From contig NC_133776.1 of assembly GCF_003597395.2 (NCBI RefSeq), positions 37,793,609 through 37,857,608 of the forward strand: a stretch of 64,000 nucleotides of DNA, read 5' to 3'. The notes under the pieces are model-generated. The model was not told the origin of the DNA, did no database searches, and worked only from the letters and a program-made list of their open reading frames with translations. Origin of the DNA: Chelonoidis abingdonii (Eukaryota > Chordata > Testudines > Testudinidae). Below, piece by piece: positions 46,540-58,239 of this stretch (positions are counted from its first letter, which is position 1; each line of letters starts with the position of its first letter). A program made the translations under genes and the position numbers.

Positions 46540-46625
46540 ACAAGGTGCAAGGCAGTGGAGAATAAGGTTCTCTGTGATATTATTATCCCCATTTTTCAGA
46601 TGGGAGCTGAGGCACAGACAGGTTA
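46540..46625 (-). mobile_element. MIR-type SINE fragment
   Basis: The plus strand GATATTATTATCCCCATTTT, then CAGATGGGAGCTGAGGCACA is the reverse complement of the MIR core. Confidence 0.6.
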
Positions 46626-46639
46626 GGGTTTAAAGTATG

Positions 46640-46800
46640 CACTGATTTTGAGTGCCCAATTTGAGATACCTAGGATCTGATTTTTCAGAGAAGGTAGCAT
46701 TATACAGGACATGATATGTTCAAAGTACAACTCCCATTCACTTCAGTTGCTACTGTGCGTGCTGAGCACTTTTGTAAATCAGACCCCTGGGTCTGAAGTC
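46640..46800. repeat. Palindromic dispersed repeat (tentative)
   Basis: TTTTGAGTGCCCAATTTGAG and GATCTGATTTTTCAGAGAAG are followed by the inverted-sense GAGCACTTTTGTAAATCAGA. This resembles a fold-back MITE of the GATTTTCAGAG type. Confidence 0.4.
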
Positions 46801-46944
46801 AGGCACTCAGAAATTGCAGAGGATGATACTATTCAAAATAAACTTTCAAAATACATAACAGATAAACAACATCGCAAAGACTAAATGGAAGACTTAACAG
46901 AAATGGCTGACACATTTATCTATCAACACTAGCAGATAGCAGCA

Positions 46945-47203
46945 GTTTCTCCTCCCTTGGTTTTCACACCTCAGCTGCTAGAAGAGGGCCTCATCCTCCC
47001 TGATTGAACTAACCTCGTTTATCTCTAGCCTGCTTCTTGCTTGCATATATATACCTGCCCCTGGAAATTTCCACTACATGCATCCGATGAAGGGGGTATT
47101 CACCCATGAAAGCTCATGCTCCAATATGTCTGTTAGTTATAAGGTGCCACAGGACTCTTTGCTGCTTTTACAGATCCAGACTAACACGGCTACTCCTCTG
47201 ATA
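46945..47203 (+). mobile_element. Penelope-like element 3' end, solitary
   Basis: It runs from CTCCTCCCTTGGTTTTCACA through TAGAAGAGGGCCTCATCCTC and TATATATACCTGCCCCTGG to CAGACTAACACGGCTACTCC. It is collinear with 32321-32540 and extends the 3' end by ~30 bp. No inverted partner is attached and no clear duplication was found, so it is a 5'-truncated copy. Confidence 0.75.
47084..47121 (+). ncRNA. Hammerhead-like motif, decayed copy
   Basis: CCGATGA, one extra A, stem II GGGGGT/ACCCAT (four Watson-Crick pairs, one G-U, one mismatch), GAAA, stem III AGC/GCT with loop TCAT, then C. It is equivalent to 32454-32491. Confidence 0.4.
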
Positions 47204-49234
47204 CTTAACACAGTAGTTGAATCTGGCCCAGTATCTTTAGTTACTCATCATTCTGGGTCATGTTCTACTCTTAACGTGTGCCCAAACTCTCAGTGCTGTC
47301 CTGCAATGATCATCTTCAGGGTTCTGGAAGACCCATTCGGATGAGTGATGGCTGGGATGACTGGTAGAGATTAAAGGTTGGGGTGTCTGGGTTTGGATAA
47401 CATTGTTTGTGTTGGAAAGAAGTAAAGGGAGGGGGATCTTTTTCTTCTCTCAGTTTAAGTTCTGTGGTTGTGGACTTGACTAAGTTCTGTAGGTAGGGGC
47501 ACTGATTTTTGTTTTTGGGTTTATGTTTTTTTTTATTCTCTTAGAGTTCATGTGTGCTCAGTATATATATTTAAATAAGTAAATAAAAAATCTGCATGTG
47601 GAATGAGAATAGCATAAGCCTAATGTGTAGGAGGCCACATCATTTGCTATACCTCTGATAGGTGCTTTAAAATGCTAACTGAGCTACCAAGCACATTGAT
47701 CTAATGCCTAGTAAAATTAATGTTGCTGATATCAAATTGTTTAGGAATAATTAATTATTATTATTAGTAATAGTAATTACTGATCACAGAAACATCCATT
47801 CTTCTTCCAATCCTTCCAAAATAACTAGAACTGACAAAAATCAAACCAGGCTACCAGGGAGATCATCTGATTCCTGTGGAAATTGTTTTTTCATCGTATA
47901 TGGCTCTTCATTAATTACTGACTGCATAATCAGGTTGAAAACTGAGACTTCTTTGATGAATATAGCAATTGTGAAATGCCTGACCCACCCCACACCATGT
48001 AATCACAGGCAACTCATCCTTGTTTGAATCAATGAATTAGTGAATTGAGCTTGTATTTTTGGAGTGCATTTAGATCCTGAGGTATAAAACAAAACTCTGT
48101 GCCTGCTACATGTTTCCTTTAATTTTTATGGGCCAAATTCTGGCCGCTATAGAGGCCTCTAACAAAGAATCTGAAAGTGTGGGTCTTTTCTTGCCAAAGC
48201 CCAGTAAGAGAGGCCTGATGGTGGGATCCAAGGGCACAATCTGTGGGATCAGGACGCATTTGATGTGCCTTTTTTTTGTCTGCACAAGCTTTTGAGATGG
48301 CAGTGGCACCCGGGCCCACACCAGCATGCAGATTACTAATGTTCCTGTCTGCAATAATCTGTGCACTGGGTTTCTGTGACCCAGGATCCAGGCCCATATT
48401 GCTGCTACTTTAGCAATGGAGGCATGCACGTGTTTGGAAGCCACTTGTACTTTTGGCCAGAATCTGTGACCAAGTAAATGTTTGGTCCGTATACAGATAT
48501 TTTACTGTTTGCTAATTCATTTCTTCCTTTAATTAGGAACCTATTATGAAGAATTGGCTCTAGTATTATTTTTGACAGAGTTAAATTGATGGTGGTTATT
48601 TTCTTGCTTTCTTTTGAATCACCTACTTTTCTCTGTCCTAAATTTGCCTGCCCGGCAAGCATTTTAATGGTTATAAAACATAGCATATAAAATGTTGCTC
48701 TTCCTTATTTACCTATTTAATTTTTAATTTGCTTTCAGACTACTATCAGTATTGACTCTCAAGTATGTTCTCATGGAGGGAGAGAGACAGTTCAAGCTAC
48801 TTTCTATTCAGTATTAACTGAAGCTTCCTAGAATATTATCATCCCCATGGCATGTATCAGTCCATCTGCTGCTATTAACATTATTACAAAGTAGGAAGAA
48901 TTATAAATGCTACACAGAATATTCTTATTGGATCTGAATGTGGATATGCAATGAAAATACTTGGTTCTGTCCTAAGTCTCGGGCTAGGTTATATTAGGCC
49001 TCAGTTTGCTACTTTTATTCATATTTAGAATTCCCTTATTCTGCAATTAGTCCCAGAGAAGTCAATAGGACTCCTCACGTAATAAATTAGTATTTGGCAG
49101 ACCCAGACCCTTGGTAAATACTTTCCACAGGTTGAATATTGTCCGCATTCATTATATAGTGTTACCTCCAAAATGTAAGGTAATGATTCTAGTTGCTGGA
49201 GAAATATCCAGCTTTCATATCTCCCTGTCTTAAT
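47204..49234. other. Intergenic, no gene recognised
   Basis: A 112-codon minus-strand frame at 48106-48444 has no recognised domain. The remainder is AT-rich with no identified repeats. Confidence 0.4.
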
Positions 49235-49412
49235 CAGGGCCAGCTCCAGACCCCAGCACGCCTGCAGGAGGTCCACCGGAGCCCTGGGACCAGTGGACCC
49301 TCCGCAGGAACGCCTGTGGGAGGTCCATCGGAGCCGCGGGACCGGCGAGCGGCAAAGCCCCCAGTGGTGTACCGCTGTGCTTGGGGAGGCAAAATGGCTA
49401 GAGCCGGCCCTG
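49235..49412. mobile_element. hAT-type MITE with perfect 8-bp TSD
   Basis: TIRs CAGGGCCAGCTCCAGA and CTAGAGCCGGCCCTG, with GTCTTAAT on both flanks (49227-49234 and 49413-49420). The GC-rich interior with GGAGGTCCA(C/T)CGGAGCC repeats matches the element at 11985-12240. There is no transposase, and open frames here are incidental. Confidence 0.9.
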
Positions 49413-49420
49413 GTCTTAAT

Positions 49421-51017
49421 TACTCCTTTATAACTTCCTTTGTAGATCCATGCTGATTCTAGAACTGTGCCAGTTTCATCCACCTTTATGCTCTAATGCA
49501 TTTGTTTCCATTGAGCAGTTCCATGATGTGGAAAAAAATTAAACTATCCTATAACAACATGAATAAACCTAAAGTATGAAACTTGTTCAAAGTCTGCGGT
49601 TCTTACATTAAACAAAAGTGGTGATGCTGATAATCTGGTATTGACTGCTGAGCTTATAAAAATAAAATTCACCCTAAAAAAACCAAAATAATTCCTTAAG
49701 CTCTTTTTGGTCAGTAAGCCAAAAAAAGACAATGTTACATGGAAACTTTGTCACTTATTCATTTCAACTGTAGTTTATTCAATAATGTATTTTATAGCTC
49801 TACTAATTTACACAAATGGAAGCAATATAAAATGTTTTATTACTTCCCTTTATGTTGTGGTGTTGATATACACAAGCCTATCTTACCCGAGCAAAATATA
49901 CAAAGCAATTTAGTTTTGTATTTATTGGATTTCACTAACTTATTTTCCAAGTTTCCAAGTTTTCTGCTGCTTTACACAAAATCTTCTGCTTTCTTTTTCT
50001 AGTATTAACTTGCAAGCCTTTTATTTTTTGGAAATGCTTTTTTAAAATTAAACAATAAAACCCCAAAACTTTAGAATTGCATTTTTCAGCCAAGATCTAA
50101 GGAAGAAATTACAGTAGGAAGGCATTGTATACAAAAATCTCTTCAGTTATACAAGTTTTAGTTCTCATTTGAGTTGTTCTGAGGAGGGCAAGAGGGAGGA
50201 ACCTCTCGTCAGATAAATGCTGAGAGAGACTAACTCTACGGCTCCTTCTCAAAAACTCTCTGATTCAGGAAAGCATTTTGGTGATTGGGGATGGTCTTCA
50301 GAATCTGCTTAAAATTAAGCATACTGCTTAAGTGTTTTCTTAAATCAGTATCACAGTATAAAGCTTGGTACAGTGTGCCTGTTTCAGAAATGAGCAGATG
50401 GTGATGTACAATAAGTATTTTTTTAAAAAAAATCATTAAGCTATGTCCCTTAATTTCAATCTATTTTATTCTGCTTTATTTGATTATATGATGCTATTAA
50501 GCAGTGGACTTAGGTCACTGTTTAACCAGCCACTACCTTTTCAATATCCTGTGGTATTTTTACTTTATTTAATCAAAGGGCTTGTGTCATTTTACAAAGC
50601 AGTATCATATTTGAACACGTTTGAGTTTGATGATGTGATACTGACCACAGTGAAGCAGTCAATGTGGAGCAGAGCAAATCTTGCTCTGTATTATGGCAGC
50701 TAGTTGTGATTAAACTGGCCGTCCAGGGATTAATCACATTTAGCTGATGGGATGCTAAACACAAATTGCCCTGATAAGAGGCTGACCACTAAGGCAGAGT
50801 CAGCACCATGTCACCAAGTTTGATTGTTCACAGCCATGTTGAAACATAATTAAAATTCTGTGACATGGATAAATCCATACACAGCCCTTAGTTACCTATA
50901 CCATATTCATAAATGCAGTATGAGACAGGTCTCTCACTTCTGATATACATGTAAATTCCAGAATGCCCAGCTGGCATAGACCCAGAGTTGTTGGTTCTAT
51001 GAAGCACTCTACCATCT
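49421..51017. other. AT-rich intergenic DNA, no gene recognised
   Basis: Nothing recognisable was seen except a half-hairpin at about 50265-50345 (GATTCAGGAAAGC; TTAAAATTAAGCATACTGC) of a dispersed palindromic family. Confidence 0.4.
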
Positions 51018-51612
51018 GTAATAACATAAGAATGGCCATACTGGGTCAGACCAATGGTCTGTCTAGCCCAGTATCCTGTCTTCCGACAGTGGCCAATGCC
51101 AAGTGCTTCAAAGGGAATGAACAGAACAGGGCAATCATCAAGTGATCCATCTTTTGTCATCCAGTCTCAGCATCTGGCAGTCAGCAGCTTAGGGACACCC
51201 AAAGCATGGTGTTGCATCCCTGACCATCTCGACTAATAGCCACTGATGGACCTATTCTCCATCAACTTGCCCAGTTTTTTTTTGAACCCAGTTATAGTTT
51301 TGGCATTCGCAACATCCCCTGGCAAAGAGTTGAGATGGGGTAATCAGGTGTGGTCATACAATGGATTTATATAGGGGCATTATAATATTTATGCTCTTAT
51401 TATCTATCTCTTTCCTAATGGTTCCTAACATTCTGTTAGCTTTTTTGACTGCCGCTACACACTGAGTGGATGTTTTCAGAAAGCTATCCACAATGACTCT
51501 AAGATCTCTTTCTTGAATGGTAACCCCTAATTTAGACCCCATCATTTTGTATGTATAGTTGGGATTATGTTTCCCAGTATGCATTACTTTACATTTATCA
51601 ACATTTTTTGTC
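51018..51612 (-). mobile_element. CR1-type LINE fragment
   Basis: The plus strand begins AACATAAGAATGGCCATACT and GGGTCAGACCAATGG, the inverted 3' end of a CR1 subfamily. On the minus strand 51354-51584 reads FLKTSTQCVAAVKKANRML and GTIRKEIDNKS, the conserved C-terminal region of CR1 ORF2. It is truncated at the 5' side near 51612. Confidence 0.8.
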
Positions 51613-52129
51613 TCAAATGTAAAGGTTATACTCAGGGAGAAGAGGATGTGGCTAGATCATGCTATGTTCCAGTGATACCCAGTTTGTATAATGTCCAGGG
51701 GACATTGCAACCTAGTACAACTCAGAGCAGCCATGAGCCTAAACCCAGCATAACTAAGAGCAGTCCTGAAACAGCTCTTAATTACACCAGGGGCTGAACC
51801 GACCATTGGCCACTCTGTTGGATCAGAAAAACATGAAGTTGGTTTAAATCCACCTTTACTTCCTCATCCTCAACCTTGGGCCTTGCACTAAGCATAGATC
51901 AGCCAGACCTGAAGACTGGAACTTTTATTAATAATTTTATTTGTAAGAAATCAGCCAACTAATGATGGTTTGTTTGGAATGCTTGATTTTATTTATTTAA
52001 AAAATGTCACTGGTTTGGAGCAGCCATTTGTGCACTAGGTATCTATGGAACTAAGCGATTTTATTTTCTTTGCTCTTGTCCTCCCTCCCCCCTTCACTTC
52101 TGTTGTTGTCATACATGCTTGTTGTTTCT
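51613..52129. other. Intergenic, no gene recognised
   Basis: Nothing recognisable was seen. Confidence 0.35.
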
Positions 52130-52265
52130 TATTTCAGATTAGACTTCAAACTTTTTCGAGACAGGGACTATGCATTTGGACAGTGCCTAGCACAATGGCG
52201 CTCTGATTCTGATGGTGTCTTTTAGTCCTACTGCAATGCAAATAACAATACAATATTTCCCACTG
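52130..52265 (+). mobile_element. MIR-related SINE 3' segment
   Basis: TTAGACTTCAAACTTTTTCG, GAGACAGGGACTATG, CAGTGCCTAGCACAATGGCG. Same blocks as 17125-17240. Confidence 0.55.
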
Positions 52266-52556
52266 GCAAAATAAGTGATTTTAAGTCATCTTATTCTTTT
52301 GTGTACTTGGGTTTTAAATAAGACCTGTGCAGTTCTTGAGGTAAATACTTTCCAGAAATTGTTATCTATGCAAGAAGGTGTTTGCTCAAGGAGCTAACAT
52401 GTCAACAGAAAGGAACAGCTGTGCCTAGATCGCTTCTACTCGCTCTGTGCAGAACAAACCTTTCAGTCAGCATGTGACAGCTATTTGTCACATGAATATT
52501 GCAAATGTACTGTATATATTTTCTCTGTGGAGGTTAAGGAGGGGATTGGAAGGTGG
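52266..52556. other. Intergenic spacer
   Basis: Nothing recognisable was seen. Confidence 0.35.
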
Positions 52557-52564
52557 TGGTAAGA

Positions 52565-53581
52565 TAGAGTTGCCAACTTTCTAATCAAACAAAAAAACGA
52601 ACACCCTGGCCATGCCCCTCCCATGCCCCTTCTCTGAGTTTCCACCCTAACTCATTCCATCCCCTGCCCTCATCGCTCACTCTTCCCCAACCTCACTCAC
52701 TTTCACCAGGCTGAGGTAGGGAGGTTAGGGTGTGGGAGGGGGTATGGGCTCTGGGCTGTGGGTGCAGGCACTGGGGTGGGGCTGAGGATGAGGTGTTTGA
52801 GGTGAAGGAGGGGGCTTCTGGCTGCGGAGAGGGTTGGGGGTGTGAGGGCTCTGGCTGATGGTGTGGGCTCTGGGGTGGGGCTAGGGAAAATCAGTTTGGG
52901 TGTGAGAGGGGACTCCGGGTAGGGGCAGGAGGTTGGGGTGTGGAGTGGGATAAGGACTTTGACTGGGGGTGGAGCCAAGGATGAGGCATTTGGGATACAG
53001 GAGGGGGCTCCAGGCTGGGGTAGGGGGTTGGGGTGCAGAGGGGTGAGGACTCCGGCTGAGGGTGTGGGCGCGGGGGTGTGGGTTCTGGGGTGGGGCCAGG
53101 GATGAGGTGTTCGGGGTACAGCAGGGGGCTCCAGGCTGGGCCGGGGGTTGGGGTGTGGGGATGAGTGTGGGATCCCGGTGGCGCTTACTGTGACTCTGAG
53201 GAAGCGGCCAGCATGTCCCTGTGTCCTTTAGGTGTATGGGCGGCTCTGTGTGGTGAGCGCTGCCTTCACCCCCACAGGCACCGCCCCCCACATCTCCCCA
53301 TTGGTTGCAGTTCTCGGCGAATGGGAGCTGTGGAGTCAGTATTTGGAGCTGGAACAGCATGCGGCCTCTCCTAGTCCCTGGTCGCCCCAGTGCCTAGTAC
53401 CTGGTAACTGCTTCCAGGAGCAGCACAGAGCCAGGGCAGGTAGAGAGCCTGCCTTAGCCCTGGGGCCCTGTTGCACTGCCAGCTGGCCTTTGAACAGCCC
53501 AGTCAGCTGTGCCAACCAGAGCTGCCAGGGTCCCTTTTTGACTGGGCGTTCCTGTCAAAAACCGGACACCTGGCAACCCTA
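52565..53581. mobile_element. Non-autonomous hAT-type transposon (1.0 kb), 8-bp TSD
   Basis: Ends TAGAGTTGCCAAC and CCTGGCAACCCTA form a short TIR. TGGTAAGA flanks both sides (52557-52564 and 53582-53589). The interior is GC-rich with a tandemly repetitive part at 52720-53160: GGGGCTCCAGGCTGGG, GGGGTTGGGGTG and GGATGAGG(C/T) words recur at irregular intervals. No transposase motif was seen, and frames of 91-159 codons on both strands follow the G/C-rich repeats. Confidence 0.75.
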
Positions 53582-53685
53582 TGGTAAGATGAGAGTTCTG
53601 GGTACCAGGGTGGGTATCACAAGCTGGCAGGGGGAATGGAATGGATTAGTGTGCTGTTTTTATGGAGCTGAGAATATTTGGTAGT

Positions 53686-53911
53686 CAGGACCAGCTCCAG
53701 CTTTTCTGCCGCCCCAAGCAGAAAAAAAAAAAAAAAGACGAGTGGCGGCACTTTGGTGGCACTCAAAGAGGAAGAGAGGGAATCAGGGACTCGCCACCAA
53801 ATTGCCACCGAAGACTGGAATGTGCTGCCTGTATACTGGACAGAGTGCCGCCCCTTTGAATTGGCCGCCCCAAGCACCTGCTTCCTACGCTGGTGGCTGG
53901 AGCCGGCCCCG
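53686..53911. mobile_element. hAT-type MITE
   Basis: TIRs CAGGACCAGCTCCAG and CTGGAGCCGGCCCCG. The flanks TTGGTAGT and TTGACAGT match at 6 of 8. The interior has an A15 run and GCCGCCCCAAGCA near both ends. It is the same superfamily as 24913-25208. Confidence 0.7.
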
Positions 53912-55504
53912 TTGACAGTTAGTCGTGGGAGGAAGGGATTGAGTCCTCTGGGTTCTGTTGCTGGTGTTGAATATACTGAAAAGATCAGGGTGGATAAAAG
54001 CAGCTGGAGCAAGTATTGGGAAAAGATTAGGGGTCTCCTTCCAGCTTCCATTTCTCTATCCTGCTCATATGTTTTGCATTCTAAAAGAGTGGTGTTGTTT
54101 TTATATTCAGACATACAGTATTTGCTATAGGTTACAGAGTGGACATTTATTTTTCTGTGAAATGGGGCTTTTCAGATCCCTCCTGGCTGCCCAGTGCTCA
54201 TTTATGGCTAGATTGTAGCTTTACCTGGAGCTCTGAGTAAGGGGCAGCATGTAACTCCTCCATAGAAAGAGTCACAATCTGTTCCCTGGTTCTCCCTTGC
54301 TCCTCTCTTGCTTCTATGAGAAAGTAATCTGATATTGATACAATCAATCCATGGCATCAACAGATTATTTTCCTTTCCACACTGGCTCAGCTGTCGTGGC
54401 TGGTGCTAAGGTTCTGCCTGTTCCCTGACTTTACCTCTTATTCCCCATCCACACATCTAAAGCTGCTTTTCTTTCCTTTATGCACAGGCTGGTGACACAG
54501 GAAGGCTGTTCAGGATAGGTCAGAATCTTGCCCTTCTTCATATTTACATAACACAGTAAGTGTATAGAATGCTGTACAATAGCTGAGCTGCTCCAAACAG
54601 AATTCCAGGCCCTGAAGCGTTTACATACAGTATACATAGAATTCCATATGATCATATAGGTGGAATGCTGCATAGAATAATACTCATGCACTTACTCTCA
54701 CTGCAGCAATGTAGTACTGCTCCTTCTACTATAAACGCTGATATCTATTTCTTTCAAATGCAGCACAGTTCTAGAAATGCAGCTTTATTTACCACTGTCA
54801 TGGCAAGTACCTGAGGCTGTGACCAAAGATTACATAACAGCCACATATTTTCTTTCTAATCTTTCTGCTCCTCTCTTTAGAGTTACTGTTAGCAGATTCT
54901 TGCTTGCATATCCTTTCTTGGTTTTGATCTGACCTTTTCCCCCCTTTTTTGTTCTGTTTCCATTATAGTACATCTCTGCCCACAGTGCTGTTTCCTTCCT
55001 TCGCAAGCACTTAGGGCTAAAAAACAAGACTGCCCTACAGTCAGGCAGGTCACCGTCAAGTGCCCCTAAATCACAGCTGCCGATGGTATTTACAGTAGCT
55101 AACAATGAAAAGATTTTTTACATTAATGATAATGGTGTATCAAGCAGTGAAAGATAAACCTTAAAGCAAGAATATGTTTAACGTTTTCAAAGATCCTTTT
55201 TTAAAATAGTGACATCAAAGAATGCCATTAAAGAGGGAACTTCAAAGTTTTGCAGAACAATCAGATCTCTAGTACATGCATTTTGTTGTCTGCATTTACA
55301 GTTACTAATAAAATCAGAACAATCAGGATAGTCAAAAGCCCGGTTAAGTAGCTAAAACTGGAATAAAAAATTTTCTTAGAGGTTAAAATCCTAAGCAAAC
55401 ATCAAGGCTGCGGTGGAAAATCAAGGGAGTGGGAAGGAATTTGGCTTCTAACAGACTGAGACGCTTAGATACCCTGCCTCTTTAAACTAATTCCTGACCT
55501 CGAC
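53912..55504. other. Intergenic, no gene recognised
   Basis: The 150-165-codon frames that start in the adjacent MITE and run to 54130 overlap on opposite strands and have no domain. The rest is AT-rich without recognised elements. Confidence 0.4.
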
Positions 55505-55516
55505 AAGGATGAGAAA

Positions 55517-55686
55517 TTTCAGAGTAGCAGCCATGTTAGTCTGTATCCGCAAAAAGAACAGGAGCACTTGTGACACCTTAGAGACTAACACATTTATTTC
55601 AGCATGAGCTTTTGTGGGCCCATGAAAGTTTATGCTGAAATAAATGTATTAGTCTCTAAGGTGCCACAAGTACTCCTGTTCTTTTT
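55517..55686 (+). mobile_element. Mini fold-back Penelope-like element, perfect 12-bp TSD
   Basis: AAGGATGAGAAA occurs at 55505-55516 and again at 55687-55698. Between them, the left part (GCAGCCATGTTAGTCTGTAT, then AAAAAGAACAGGAGCACTTG, GTGACACCTTAGAGACTAAC) is the inverted copy of the right part (TTAGTCTCTAAGGTGCCACA, AGTACTCCTGTTCTTTTT). The arms meet near 55620 with almost nothing between them, so this is the minimal form of the structure seen at 31388-32540 but from a different subfamily. It has no coding sequence. Confidence 0.7.
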
Positions 55687-55698
55687 AAGGATGAGAAA

Positions 55699-56662
55699 GG
55701 GAGTCAAGTGCTGATGTGAAAGCTTGCTGCTGGGTCTTCTACACTACTTGCCGTAATTAAATAAGTATTTAAATTACTAGGAGCTCAGTAATGAAAGTAT
55801 CCTATAGCACTATTGTGTATTGTACTCCAGTGCTATAGAAACACCACTGAGAGAAACCCCTGTCCCATAAAATCACATATTCTAGGTAGAGACAGCCACA
55901 GCAAAGACATCCTTTGTGACTCTCCCATTACAGATTTGTTTGAACTACTTTCTTAAGTCTCTGATGATTGACTGTGAAACAAGGCCCCAGTTGATTAAGG
56001 AATCAGACGCACTTGGCAGTAGAATGGACAGCTTCAGTTTAAATTCAAGCTAGTTTCCGTTTTATTAGTCCTTTCCATGTTTTGCTGCAAAATCCTTCAT
56101 GGTTTTAACCCATTGCTTTGCTTCGCTAAGTGATTGAGAAGATTTGGGTTTTTGTCAATTACTATGTGTTTTATTTGTTAGAAACTTCTCATTGTAATAC
56201 AACTGCTATTGTGGTGGTGCTATTCCATGGTTCCCCATTCATACCATTGAAATACACAGTTGTTCCTGTACTGCAGTTGCAGTTGTGTCCATTAAAACAT
56301 TTTGCCAACAGTTACTGTAGTTCCCCCCATGCAAGAATACTATAAACATACCAGTAGAATATAATGATAACAGTTTAAACAGATATCACTATTAGAATAG
56401 GAAAAAAGGTGAAATCTGAGATTCTGCCCTGATAACTGTTGGCAAAGTTTTTAACAGTAGCAACTGCATACAAGAACACAGCTCAAATAAAAATCTGGCT
56501 AATGTGTAATTGAGTACGGGCAACCAACACTTTCCATAAACATGATTAAAGAGACATGAGTTGACCTCTAGCATCCTTTCCTGCTATTCTCAGGCAAAAT
56601 TCCTATTGACAAAAATGTCCATGTTCCATAGCTCCTTGTAATGTTTCAGGCTGAACTGTGCT
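55699..56662. other. Intergenic, no gene recognised
   Basis: Nothing recognisable was seen. Confidence 0.35.
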
Positions 56663-57045
56663 GTGACAGAGGAAGAAGTGCACCTCTGAGGTACAGGTGC
56701 CTGGAGGCATTATGCCTGTAGAAAGCATAATTATTCTACTGACATTGGGAGTGCAAAGGGAGAGGTGTCCCTTATTATTCCTACTCAACAGCTGTACCCA
56801 GATTTCCCTCAGCCCAGGCATTCTGACGTAAAAGGGGAGACAGGGCTGTATCAGGATCTGTGGAACTGAAGTTGGAGGACCCAAGTTCCCTGCAGGGACT
56901 GTGATTGAGGAGGCATAAGGGAACAAAGGGAATTAGGGTGGAAGCAACGGAGCCACATAGACAGAGCAATGCAGAGGGTTTAATAAAGTACAGTAGCACT
57001 TGTTCAACTCAACCTGCATTCAGCTTCACTATTTGTGAGTGAAAT
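56663..57045 (+). mobile_element. Putative 5' LTR of the Gypsy element
   Basis: It starts near TGTGACAGAGGAAG. AATAAA lies at about 56982 in GGTTTAATAAAGTACAG, near the expected polyadenylation site. The end is placed just before TGTGGTGGCAGCATC, a likely primer-binding region. No matching 3' LTR was found in the window, so the boundaries are inferred from position alone. Confidence 0.4.
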
Positions 57046-57257
57046 GTGGTGGCAGCATCAGAGCTCTCTGAAGTGCAGCAGCTGGCAGCTTGAGCCATGG
57101 AGCTCAGTCTGATGCCTCTTGGAGCTTGGATGGAGCCCGGTGGAAGGAAGAGTTAGAGTTGTACATAGGTCTGGCCATGCAGGAAGATGACAAGAGCAGG
57201 AAAGTAAAATTGTTACTTTACCTTCTTGGGGAGCAAGGCTGAGAGGTCTGCCTCACT

Positions 57258-57690
57258 TTGAAGGTCACCTCTGATTCAAGTCTCAGTCCTAGGAGACCAA
57301 TAGAATCCCAAAGCAGAAAGAAATTGTGGAGGAGCAATTATGGGGACTTGACAGACACCCTGATTCAGAACAGGATAGTCTGTGGCACCACCACCTGCAG
57401 GAGCACCTGTTCTGGGAAAGCAATTTTGCATTGGAAAAGATATGTAGACATGAAGCATGCAGTGAAAACCCCAAGAAAAAGAATGAAAGCACTAGGAGGC
57501 ACCACAACTCCTGAAATACATGTAGTGAGAGAAAAGAAGAGCATGTGGCCAGGGTTCCCTACCTGGGAGATGCAATTACTGTGGGAAACAGTGTGAACAG
57601 GTAAAGGAGAAGTGCCTCACGTTAGGATAGCATTGCAAGGAATGTAGCAAGTTGAATTATCTTAACAATGTGTACAAGGGACAGCATATC
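57258..57690 (+). pseudogene. Gypsy gag remnant with zinc-knuckle region
   Basis: Recognisable capsid C-terminal words: DTLIQNRIVCGTT (about 57348) and RMKALGGTTTPEIHVVREKK (about 57480). Cysteine-rich remains follow at 57571-57655 (CNYCGKQCEQVKEKC, then HCKECSK), matching two knuckles of which the first has lost its histidine. Gag binds genomic RNA in the particle. The frame ends at a TGA near 57594. Confidence 0.65.
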
Positions 57691-57794
57691 TGATAGCAGT
57701 GATCACTCTCTCTTTGCGCTTGAGAGCATATCTAACTCAAGGTTCCAGGACAGGAGAGCCTGAACAAGGGACAATACCAACCTCCAGGCATGGA

Positions 57795-58075
57795 ACAATG
57801 TTAATAGGGAAATGCTCTATGAGATTTCAGCTGAATAGCGGGTCCTCCTGCAATTTGATTCCTGGGAATGAACTGGACTCTAATCATTACAAAGAGTAAT
57901 ATTATAACTATAAAAGCATAATGCAGCCTGTAGGATAATTTGACCTCATAGTGACTAACCCCCTAAAATAACACAGTACCAGCTGAAGTTTGTAGTAGTG
58001 GATGATAAACACTGCAGTTTCCTCTTGGGGAATACTGCCATATAAGCCATGGATCTGATCAGGATGCAGTGTCAG
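57795..58075 (+). pseudogene. Gypsy aspartic protease remnant
   Basis: FQLNSGSSCNLIPGNELD at about 57825-57880 corresponds to the retropepsin active-site segment D-S-G-A; here the catalytic aspartate codon has become AAT (asparagine) at 57834-57836. Further on, FLLGNTAI-like sequence is readable near 58020-58040 after frame changes. It is inactive. Confidence 0.6.
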
Positions 58076-58239
58076 AATTTTGTCATTGCAGTGCAAGAAG
58101 AAAAAGGGGGAGCCCCATGGTCAATGGAGACAATTTCTAAAACATACGCCTGTTTTCAAAGGCAACAGGTGCCTCAAAGGAAAGATGCAGCTGGAAGCAG
58201 ACTTCACAGTGGAACCTGTGCTTGTGATTACCAGGAAGG

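Noticed and set aside
53232..54130. Frames of 150-165 codons on both strands
   Set aside because: They start inside hAT-type elements, overlap each other in antisense and have no domain.
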